NCBI GenBank assembly: GCA_905233555.1
Contig: CAJODF010000012.1
Location: forward strand, 1 to 36,717
Length of the DNA: 36,717 bases
Reading direction: 5' to 3'
Origin: an uncultured Prevotella sp.
GTDB taxonomy: Bacteria; Bacteroidota; Bacteroidia; Bacteroidales; Bacteroidaceae
The notes beneath the pieces are model-generated. The model was not told the DNA's origin. It searched no databases and worked only from the letters and a program-made list of their open reading frames with translations. Made by a program: the position numbers and the translations under genes. Shown piece after piece: positions 18,184-29,901 of this stretch. How positions within the stretch are numbered: the first letter of the stretch is position 1; each line of letters begins with the position of its first letter.

Positions 18184-20718
18184 ATGAAAAAAATAGTATT
18201 ATTGGCTTTATGTTTGTTGGGTCTGTCAGCAGCCGCAGAGGAAAAGACGATTGATATCAGTGGCGACAACACCGATCAGGACTATATAGAGTATAAGAAG
18301 TCTATCACGTTGCCGGATACGAATATCGTGAATGTGATGATGGGCCGCTATGTCTTATTCAGTTCAACGATCAAGGGTAGTGGAAGGCTAAACCTGTATG
18401 CAGGAGGTGAACGCTGTTATTTAGGCACGGCAGGTGGAAAGACTTGGCCTGATTGGACGAACTATACGGGCGACATCCATATCTATCCTTTCCAGGAGAA
18501 TTCTCCTTCGGCAGGTTTCTATGGCGTGGTCATCGCCTTCGGAGGTAAGGCATCCTCACCGGAGACGATTCCCGAGGATTTCAAGTTGAAGAGGGTGAAC
18601 CCGTCGATGGCGAACAACCGCGTTATCTTGCATGAGGGTGCCACCATCTGTGGCGAGTCAAACACGGCCGGCTCCGGTTATCAAATTGGTGAATTGCAGA
18701 CGGAGGCAGGTTCTATGATGATGGGCTATTTGAAGAAGGGGCGCTCTGTCTATTATCTTCTGGGCGGTCTGAATACCGATGCGACCTTAGCGGGTACCAT
18801 TGCACCGTCTGGGTATGATGACAATACGCTGTTGAGTATCATCAAAGAAGGAACAGGAACCTATACTATTACAGGCAACGAGAACTACCTGAGTGGTGGT
18901 CTTCGTATCTTGGACGGTAAAGTGTTGGTGATGAACGACCGTGCCGAGGCTGAAGCCAATAAGTTGTCGGGGGCTACAGGTGCAAAGCCAAGTGCCGATG
19001 ATGCGGTAGTCCATGTCTTTAAAGATGGTATTCTTGGTGGAACGGGTAGTATCGGCGGCACAGTGAACAACTACGGAACCATTCAGCCGGGTGCTGATGA
19101 GGCGGGTTTGCTGACGCTGAAAAACTATGCGGCAGACAAAGCGGCTCACCTCATCGTTCATCCCGCATCTACGCTGCGTTTCCGTATAGGCTCTGCCTAT
19201 GATCAGTTGTCTGTTGATGGTGACGTGAAGTACTATAATATCACTCAGGACTTCGATGAAAGCAATCAGATGCCTGTTATCCAAGTGGTCCTGAGCGAGA
19301 ACGCCAATGTCATGGTCGGTGACGAGTTCAAGGTACTGACGGCTAAGGGCAAGTCATCCCTGAAGGGTGACTGGCATTTTGATGTCAAGGCTGACCAATA
19401 TACCTGGGAGGTTGTAGAACGTGAAGAGAATGGCGGTATCGTGTTTGTGCTCCGTTTGGTATCGTATGACAAGATGGAGTATCCGGATACGCCAAAGCCT
19501 GAGATTCCGGAAAGCACCATAGGAGCCCTCTATGAGGACGGTATTGATGATGCCGCTGATCAGACAACGCTGAGGGACTATGCTGCCCAAAACGGAAAGT
19601 ATATAGGAACTGCTATCTCGATGTGGAAGAATGATTTGAACAATGCCAACCTTGGTGAAACAAAGGAGGTAGGTGCTCAGTTTAATATGCTGGTGGCAGA
19701 GAACGAGATGAAGTGGGATGCCCTGGAGCCGTCGCGTAACAGTTTCAGTTATGGCAGTGCTGACAATCTCGTCAAGTTCGCACAGAACCATGAGATGCGC
19801 CTGCGTGGCCATTGTCTGGCTTGGCATTCCCAACTACCTGGATGGGTGAGTAGCGACGGCAAGAAGAATGACAAGAACTGGACCCGTGAAGAGGCCTTGC
19901 AGATTCTGAAGAACCATATTGAGAAAGTGGTGACTCACTATAAGGGCAAGGTGGCCGAGTGGGACGTTGTGAACGAGTGTCTTGACGATGACCAGTCGAT
20001 TGTCCGTTCTAATACGGAAGGTTATACCTTGCGGAAGAACAGTATGTGGACACAGGCCGTAGGCGAGGAATTTATCGACTCTGCCTTTGTCTGGGCCCAT
20101 CAGGCCGATCCGGATGCCGTGCTCTATCTCAACGACTATGGTGTGGAGTTGAGTAACAAAGCCAAAACCGCTGCTTTCTATAACCTGGCTGTGCGTCTGA
20201 AGAAATCGGGCATACCCATCGATGGTGTAGGTCTGCAGTGCCATTTCTCCATAGGAGATGTGGATAGTGTGAGACTTGACGCTACCATCCGTCGTTTTGC
20301 CGAGACTGGCCTGAAGTGTATTATCACGGAACTGGATATGGGTGTTCCTAATACTTCTGCCCAGAATCTGGAAGCGCAGGCCCATGATTATCGTGTCATC
20401 ACTGATATCGTATTGAACAACGATAACTGTCCTAATATGGTTATCTGGGGTTTGAAGGACAATAACAGTTGGCGTGAGTCTTCCAATCCGCTGCTTTATA
20501 CTGCAAGCATTGGAAGGAAACCGGCCTGGTATGCTGTGCGCTCTGCCTTACGTCATCGTACGCTGGTCAGCGCAGGCATCCATTCCATCGAATGGGAAGA
20601 TGAAGGTTCTCAGGATGTCATCTTCTATGACCTCTTGGGTCGTCGTGTAAATGGTGAGACCAGTCTGAAGCCAGGTTTGTACATCACCAAAGGCGGCAAG
20701 AAGGTTATCATCAGATAA
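18184..20718 (+). CDS. Secreted GH10 endo-1,4-beta-xylanase with beta-helix-like N-terminal region and C-terminal sorting-like tail
   Basis: 844 aa. A signal peptidase I-type signal (MKKIVLLALCLLGLSAAA) without a good lipobox is followed by a ~430-residue strand-rich region. This includes autotransporter-associated/PATR-like segments (GTGTYTITGNENYLSGGLRILDGKVLV; GTGSIGGTVNNYGTIQPGA). The GH10 domain spans about 450-795 and is uninterrupted: CLAWHSQLPGW, acid/base E598 in WDVVNE, nucleophile E716 in IITELDM. The last ~45 residues (GIHSIEW...YDLLGRRV...LKPGLYITKGGKKVIIR) look like a type A sorting-like tail. It should cut xylan backbones outside the cell for XusA-E. It occupies the place of xyn10C but lacks the carbohydrate-binding modules inserted in the catalytic domain that characterise the described Xyn10C, so no symbol is assigned. 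Confidence 0.93.
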   Translation: MKKIVLLALCLLGLSAAAEEKTIDISGDNTDQDYIEYKKSITLPDTNIVNVMMGRYVLFSSTIKGSGRLNLYAGGERCYLGTAGGKTWPDWTNYTGDIHIYPFQENSPSAGFYGVVIAFGGKASSPETIPEDFKLKRVNPSMANNRVILHEGATICGESNTAGSGYQIGELQTEAGSMMMGYLKKGRSVYYLLGGLNTDATLAGTIAPSGYDDNTLLSIIKEGTGTYTITGNENYLSGGLRILDGKVLVMNDRAEAEANKLSGATGAKPSADDAVVHVFKDGILGGTGSIGGTVNNYGTIQPGADEAGLLTLKNYAADKAAHLIVHPASTLRFRIGSAYDQLSVDGDVKYYNITQDFDESNQMPVIQVVLSENANVMVGDEFKVLTAKGKSSLKGDWHFDVKADQYTWEVVEREENGGIVFVLRLVSYDKMEYPDTPKPEIPESTIGALYEDGIDDAADQTTLRDYAAQNGKYIGTAISMWKNDLNNANLGETKEVGAQFNMLVAENEMKWDALEPSRNSFSYGSADNLVKFAQNHEMRLRGHCLAWHSQLPGWVSSDGKKNDKNWTREEALQILKNHIEKVVTHYKGKVAEWDVVNECLDDDQSIVRSNTEGYTLRKNSMWTQAVGEEFIDSAFVWAHQADPDAVLYLNDYGVELSNKAKTAAFYNLAVRLKKSGIPIDGVGLQCHFSIGDVDSVRLDATIRRFAETGLKCIITELDMGVPNTSAQNLEAQAHDYRVITDIVLNNDNCPNMVIWGLKDNNSWRESSNPLLYTASIGRKPAWYAVRSALRHRTLVSAGIHSIEWEDEGSQDVIFYDLLGRRVNGETSLKPGLYITKGGKKVIIR

Positions 20719-20778
20719 CCTGCCTTTATTCGACAATAACCTAACCTTATTTGGAAATAACCCTGCCTTATTGCGCAA
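20716..20778 (+). repeat. Three degenerate 21-bp tandem repeats at the 3' end of the xylanase gene
   Basis: Three successive 21-nt units begin at 20716, 20737 and 20758, each of the form TAACC(N)nCCTTATT plus a 6-nt variable end. The first unit begins with the xylanase stop codon TAA. The third unit forms the left arm of the terminator palindrome that follows. Confidence 0.75.
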
Positions 20779-20793
20779 TAAGGCAGGGTTATT
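20756..20793. terminator. Bidirectional terminator between convergent GH10 and CotH genes
   Basis: Perfect 17-bp inverted repeat AATAACCCTGCCTTATT / AATAAGGCAGGGTTATT around GCGC. It lies 38 bp after the xylanase stop and 1 bp beyond the CotH-gene stop at 20795, so it can serve both convergent transcripts. Confidence 0.85.
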
Positions 20794-20794
20794 G

Positions 20795-23700
20795 TTACTG
20801 CTTGATGAACTTACATGTAGCCTTGTGACCCTGACGGTCTGTGACGGTGGCGATGAAGACGCCTGTTGGCAGTTGTTCAACGGGAACTTCAGCATAGCCG
20901 CCAGTTAACTGAACCGGTAGGGACATAATGGATTGTCCCGATAGGCTGACCACCTTCACTAGCAGACTGCCAGTAGAGGTGCTGCTGATGATAAGGTTGC
21001 CCTCACCATAGCGGACGCTGATGCTTTCCGTGGCATCAACCATGATATCGTGAATACCAACTCCATGCGGCTGTTCAACAACGGTGGCGTAACTCGACAT
21101 GATGTTCGGCTTGGCGATGGTGGGGATGTTCATGACAAAGACGTCAGCGTTCCCGTCCGGATAGCGGCCAACGGTCTGATCCCCCTGATGGAGGGTGTAG
21201 GTCATTTGGTCGCACCACGACTCATCGGCTGCAGTCAGTATCACATCACCGCCATCGGCATCCAGTTTGAAGTCGGCGTGCAATTGTGAGACAGGATTGA
21301 GTTTGTCGCACCAGATAACGAGATAGCCGTGAGCAGGAATGGTTGTCTCCGCCTGCGTCTCGCCTTTGGTTATCTGATACTTCTTCGGTTTCTCCAGATT
21401 GTCGCTCAGATACATACCTTCCACGTTGATGGGATCGTTGGTGGTGTTATAGAGTTCTACCCAGTCATTATGTTTGAAGTATTCGTTGACATAGACGCTG
21501 TTGGCAGCGCTCACTTCATTGATGCAAATAGGCATAATGCCCTGTGTGGCCTTTTCCTCGTCAGAAAGCGGGGCGAAACAGGCCAACAACGACAAGGCGC
21601 CGTCGGCGGGTAGATCCATCACGGGCTCTGAGGAGATGAATCCCTCAGAGATAGAGCCTACTGAGGTGATGAGTTCAGCTGCCCAATACTGGTCGCTGGA
21701 GGTATAACTGTTGTTGTGAATCTCAACGGCAATCACGTTGTCACCGATATTGAACAGCGACGACGATAATTCAAGGGTTCCCGTTAGTGGCGTGTCGCCG
21801 GCATAGGATGATGAGAAACTGTCGAATCCGACCTCACCGTCGCGCATGTTGTAGCGCCCGGCCTCTTTGCCGTTAACATAGACAACAAAGCCGTCATCTA
21901 CCTGATAGTTCAGCAGGAACACATCGCTGCGCGTAGGGGTGGAACTCAGGTTGATGGTCTTGCGGAAGTAAGTGGTCGGGTTTTTCTGATTAGGGTCAGA
22001 GCCGTAACTGACAGTGGTCTTCACACCCTCCATCTTATAGCCTAAAGGGGCTTGGCCCGATGCCCATTCGCTATCGTCAAATCTGACGCCGTTCCAGTCG
22101 TAATGCGGTGCGCCCTGATCGTAGTATTTCCATGTGTCATCGTTCTTGATGAGTTGAACAGAGGTGCTCGCTCCTTTCTTCCATCCTTGGAATGTATAGC
22201 CTATGGGTGCCTTGGCTTCAAGAGTCACAGGCGCAAACAGTTGTCCGTTGAAGGTGGCGTACGGCACGTTTAGTCCATTGATAGAGAGATTAGCACCTTC
22301 TGTATCAGATGTAAGGACAATAGTCTGCTTTTTTGCGTTGGAGAGTTTCAGCGGCTTGTATTGTTGTAATTGTCCCATCTTATGGCCTAACCAACTATTT
22401 ATCTTGTTCTTGATGGTATTTGCTGCTCTGTCGGGTGTATAGCCATCCAACTGCGACATAGGGCGCATTGCTTGGGCCAATTCATCGACGATAGCGGTAA
22501 CGCGATCCTTCTCGAAAACGCTGCCGGCGACGATGCAGAAAGTGTCGATAAACTTTTTGCGGAACTCATTGTGGTTGAGCAGGTTCTTGAAAAGGGATAT
22601 CATGGCTACATCGTCGTAATTGTCGATGGTGGATATGGTGCGGTCCCAGGGATTGAAGGCGTAGTCCAAGTCGAAACAGACGAAACGAAAACGTCCGTCG
22701 TTCCGACTACGGTAGGCCTTGACGTTGTTCTCGGGCCAGTCGTCGTTGCCGATGTATAATTCTACGGCTATGTAATTGATGAACTCATCAATGTCGAGCA
22801 ATGACTTTACTTCATCATAAACGCCAGCCTGATTGATCTTCTCGCTCAGGTCACAAAGACGGCGGTACGCTTCGTCGTCGCCGTTCTTGAATTTATTGTT
22901 TTCAAAGGCGTCAATCTCCTCGTCGTCGTAGCCCCAGTTGGCATAGGCGAACTTGTCATTGTTGGGTTCGCGCAGGTTCAATACACCACGGAACTTGCCG
23001 TTGATATATTCCACTACCTGCACGGTGCTTTGTACGTCGAGGTCAATACCCGAGCGCTGGACGATAGTGGTCAGGGCGGGATCCATGAATCGGGCATGAT
23101 TCTGCCAGACATCATTACCGCCATTACGTAACAGAACCACCTTGCTGCGTATGTAAGGCTTCTGCGGGAAGAAAGAATAGTCGAGGTGGTTCAGTCCGTC
23201 GAAAATCTTGTTCGATTTCAGTTTCATGGAACGGGGATTGACTGAACGCGTCCAGCCACCGGAAACACTGATATTCACGTCTTGATTGAAGAGCATTCCA
23301 TCCGTCGGACTGATGTAACTGAAGTTCACGGGACGGTCCCAGTCCATATTGTAGTTGCGTGGGTAATCCTGTCCATTACCAGTCTTGCCATTGGTACCGT
23401 CACCGTCGCAGTCGATGCCGATCTTCGGGTCACTGAAGTACTGCTCGTCACCGACGATACTGACAATGGGAATCGTGTATTCCGCGTTGCTCTTGATATA
23501 ACTGCGGGTTACGGGCGGACTGGGCAGGTAGCCGTCTTGGAACAGACGGAACACGTAGTTTGTCGTGTTCCTCACGTTGAACTTTCCATTACCCGACGCA
23601 CTGCTATTGCTGGTGGGTATTGTGCCGTCGGTGGTGTAGCGCAAGGTGGTGCCTTCGGGGATTTGGACTTTCACCTGTAGCATACCGTTGAGTATTTGGC

Positions 23701-24196
23701 TGCCTTGCTCCACCACGGGTGCTGGCAGTCGCTTGTCAGCAAACGTAGCGCTGGCATTCGAGGCACCAGGTGTGGCATCAGCAGTCCATCCCCAGTCGTC
23801 GCCGCCGTCGGTCTTACGGGCCCAAGCGGTATGGCTCAGCGCCTCGGGATAGGTCTGGCTGGTGATGAGTTCTCCTTTCGAGTCGCTCAGGATAATGGTG
23901 CCACCATCGCAGTCGAGTTTGAATGGTGCCTGATTGCTCTTGATGTCGTTGGAGCCGAGCCATACGACTTTGAATCCCTTGGCAGGGATGCCGCCCATAT
24001 CGTCAGGCATCTTCCAAAGCGTCGGGTTGTTGGTATCGTTACTCAGGTACATACCGCCGAGGTTGATAGTCTTATCGCCAGGGTTATACAGTTCAATCCA
24101 ACTATCGAAATTGATGGCGGGACTCATCACCTCACCTGCGTTCGAGGCCATCAGTTCATTGACGACCAGGATAATAGAAAGCAAACTTGACCACAT
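20795..24196 (-). CDS. Lamin-tail/CotH-kinase multidomain protein with C-terminal tail
   Basis: 1133 aa. Domains in order: lamin-tail domain (about 10-115: NELMASNAGEV, SWIELYNPGDKTINLGG), a chitobiase C-terminal-like beta segment (about 150-210: TLRYTTDGTIPTS), and a CotH kinase-like domain (about 250-580) with GGWTRSVNPRSMKLK and the metal-site DLD at D509/D511 (FVCFDLDYAFN). Then come a galactose-binding-like jelly roll (about 660-850), a second lamin-tail domain (about 920-1040) and a C-terminal tail resembling a sorting domain. CotH proteins are atypical protein kinases first studied in Bacillus spore coats; the target here is unknown. The N-terminus (MWSSLLSIILVVNELMAS) is a poor signal peptide without a basic region, but a promoter 22 bp upstream leaves no room for a longer start. 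Confidence 0.88.
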   Translation of the reverse strand: MWSSLLSIILVVNELMASNAGEVMSPAINFDSWIELYNPGDKTINLGGMYLSNDTNNPTLWKMPDDMGGIPAKGFKVVWLGSNDIKSNQAPFKLDCDGGTIILSDSKGELITSQTYPEALSHTAWARKTDGGDDWGWTADATPGASNASATFADKRLPAPVVEQGSQILNGMLQVKVQIPEGTTLRYTTDGTIPTSNSSASGNGKFNVRNTTNYVFRLFQDGYLPSPPVTRSYIKSNAEYTIPIVSIVGDEQYFSDPKIGIDCDGDGTNGKTGNGQDYPRNYNMDWDRPVNFSYISPTDGMLFNQDVNISVSGGWTRSVNPRSMKLKSNKIFDGLNHLDYSFFPQKPYIRSKVVLLRNGGNDVWQNHARFMDPALTTIVQRSGIDLDVQSTVQVVEYINGKFRGVLNLREPNNDKFAYANWGYDDEEIDAFENNKFKNGDDEAYRRLCDLSEKINQAGVYDEVKSLLDIDEFINYIAVELYIGNDDWPENNVKAYRSRNDGRFRFVCFDLDYAFNPWDRTISTIDNYDDVAMISLFKNLLNHNEFRKKFIDTFCIVAGSVFEKDRVTAIVDELAQAMRPMSQLDGYTPDRAANTIKNKINSWLGHKMGQLQQYKPLKLSNAKKQTIVLTSDTEGANLSINGLNVPYATFNGQLFAPVTLEAKAPIGYTFQGWKKGASTSVQLIKNDDTWKYYDQGAPHYDWNGVRFDDSEWASGQAPLGYKMEGVKTTVSYGSDPNQKNPTTYFRKTINLSSTPTRSDVFLLNYQVDDGFVVYVNGKEAGRYNMRDGEVGFDSFSSSYAGDTPLTGTLELSSSLFNIGDNVIAVEIHNNSYTSSDQYWAAELITSVGSISEGFISSEPVMDLPADGALSLLACFAPLSDEEKATQGIMPICINEVSAANSVYVNEYFKHNDWVELYNTTNDPINVEGMYLSDNLEKPKKYQITKGETQAETTIPAHGYLVIWCDKLNPVSQLHADFKLDADGGDVILTAADESWCDQMTYTLHQGDQTVGRYPDGNADVFVMNIPTIAKPNIMSSYATVVEQPHGVGIHDIMVDATESISVRYGEGNLIISSTSTGSLLVKVVSLSGQSIMSLPVQLTGGYAEVPVEQLPTGVFIATVTDRQGHKATCKFIKQ

Positions 24197-24217
24197 ATTA
24201 CTCTATATTTTTGGCTG

Positions 24218-24249
24218 CAAAGGTACGAATAACTGAGCGAAATACCAAA
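24218..24249 (-). promoter_or_regulatory. Promoter of the CotH gene, overlapped by an 18-bp palindrome
   Basis: Minus strand TTTG (24249-24246), a 20-nt spacer, TACCTTTG (24225-24218). The -33 box lies inside the perfect palindrome TACCAAATATATTTGGTA (24243-24260), a possible operator. The predicted leader is under 20 nt. Confidence 0.85.
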
Positions 24250-24267
24250 TATATTTGGTAATAATTA

Positions 24268-28925
<4,658 letters not shown>

Positions 28926-28943
28926 CTTCTTTGATTTTTGCCA

Positions 28944-28975
28944 CAAAGGTACGAATAAGTGAGCAAATAACCAAA
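28944..28975 (-). promoter_or_regulatory. Promoter of the GH29-GH2 operon
   Basis: Minus strand TTTG (28975-28972), a 20-nt spacer, TACCTTTG (28951-28944). Read on the plus strand, 35 of 40 bases from the -7 box outward match the CotH promoter without gaps, including the CCAAATAT over the -33 box. Confidence 0.87.
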
Positions 28976-29220
28976 TATTTTTGTGTTTTTACGAGAGAAG
29001 CCTCTTGAAAATACTAGGCTTTTGCAGGATGGAAGAGGGTAGGTTAATAATGTGGAGGTAGGTTCTAAGTAGTAGGGAACCCGTACTTATCGAATCTGCC
29101 ACTTAAGTCGCAAGTTAATAGGACTAAAGTCGAAAGATACTGCCACTTAAGTAGTAAATTACTGTGACTTAAGTGGCAGATTAGATAGAAGATACCTAAA
29201 GAGGACTGAGAACCCTGCTT
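28976..29220. other. Gene-free intergenic region with repeat cluster
   Basis: About 245 bp between the GH29 promoter and the stop of the HU-HIG gene. No coding frame is convincing. Its notable content is the ACTTAAGT inverted-repeat cluster at 29093-29182; the remainder (28976-29090) is AT-rich with no recognised element. Confidence 0.6.
29093..29182. repeat. ACTTAAGT-centred repeat cluster with two alternative hairpins
   Basis: Arm A AATCTGCCACTTAAGT (29093-29108) and arm B CTGCCACTTAAGT (29140-29152) are direct repeats. Arm C (29167-29182) is their inverted copy. C can pair perfectly with A (16 bp) or with B (13 bp, 14-nt loop), but not both. It lies 39 bp downstream of the HU-HIG stop on the minus strand. 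There is no T-tract, so a simple intrinsic terminator is doubtful. Confidence 0.75.
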
Positions 29221-29880
29221 TTATTCCTTGTCATAACGATAATAGACGTAAGTGTTCCCCTGCTTCTTACCGTAGTATTTTGAGGATTCCTCAGCCGTCA
29301 GTTCGTCGAGCCACTTCTGGGCACGGTATTCTGTGATATTAAGTGCAAATTGCATTTGTCTGCGAGTGATGGAATGGTGCTCCTTCAGGTAATTATCAAT
29401 GAACTCAACGATTTGCTCACGGGTGTAAGATTTGTTCCTGCCAGCAGGTCCACGACCGTATTTGTTGCGGGCAGATGTCCTGTCTTTCAATGCTTTCACA
29501 AAACTTGGGTCAGGCGTGAACGATACACCCTGCACCTCCACATCGTTGGCGGTGATCTTGTTGGGGTCGGTAAAGTGTGTCTTGATGGGATTGCCTTCCT
29601 CGTCGTACTTCGTCTTCAGACCAACCTTCATCTGGAAAGTGCCGACACCATCGATGCGAAACCGCATGTTGTCACGCAACTGTTCGATGATCTCGTTCTT
29701 TAGCACGGTGAGCGATGACTGCATGATGATGGTGTTGTAGGTGTTGTGATATTTCAGGTGAGCCAGAAACTCTTTCTCGCTCATCGTGCCGTAGGGTAGG
29801 TGACGTACCTGATAGGTGGTATTTCCCTCCTCATCGGGCAGAGGGTTGGGGAAAATGCCGTAGTTTATTTTGTCTGCCAT
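29221..29880 (-). CDS. HU-HIG type DNA-binding protein with C-terminal winged-helix-like extension
   Basis: 219 aa, no signal peptide, cytoplasmic. The N-terminal ~120 residues (INYGIFPNPLPDEEGNTTY, then MRFRIDGVGTFQMKVG) match the HU-HIG family, an HU/IHF relative found in Bacteroidetes. After a basic linker (ARNKYGRGPAGRNKS) comes a ~65-residue helical segment (YTREQIVEFIDNYLKEHHSITRRQMQFALNITEYRAQKWLDEL) that reads like a winged helix. It is the last gene of the minus-strand operon, 21 bp after the GH5 stop. Possible roles are nucleoid architecture or local regulation of the operon; neither is shown by sequence. Confidence 0.85.
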   Translation of the reverse strand: MADKINYGIFPNPLPDEEGNTTYQVRHLPYGTMSEKEFLAHLKYHNTYNTIIMQSSLTVLKNEIIEQLRDNMRFRIDGVGTFQMKVGLKTKYDEEGNPIKTHFTDPNKITANDVEVQGVSFTPDPSFVKALKDRTSARNKYGRGPAGRNKSYTREQIVEFIDNYLKEHHSITRRQMQFALNITEYRAQKWLDELTAEESSKYYGKKQGNTYVYYRYDKE

Positions 29881-29901
29881 ATAAATAGTGTATTTCTGTT
29901 T

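Noticed and set aside
20716..20793. Possible small CRISPR array
   Set aside because: The units are 21 bp, contiguous, degenerate and without spacers, and no cas gene is present.
20548..20895. Minus-strand frame of 115 residues over the repeat/terminator region
   Set aside because: Its periodic peptide comes from translating the 21-bp repeats; it overlaps the ends of two real genes and crosses a strong terminator.
23282..24190. Plus-strand frames of 132 and 164 residues within the CotH gene
   Set aside because: They are antisense to a conserved multidomain protein and show no recognisable motif or start signal.
28926..28946. Longer GH29 start at 28946 (MWQKSKK)
   Set aside because: This codon overlaps the TACCTTTG box, so it would not be in the transcript; ATG 28925 gives a normal signal peptide.
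29093..29182. Possible insertion-sequence or MITE remnant
   Set aside because: No target-site duplication or terminal inverted-repeat layout with an internal region could be identified; the arms are too close and partly directly repeated.
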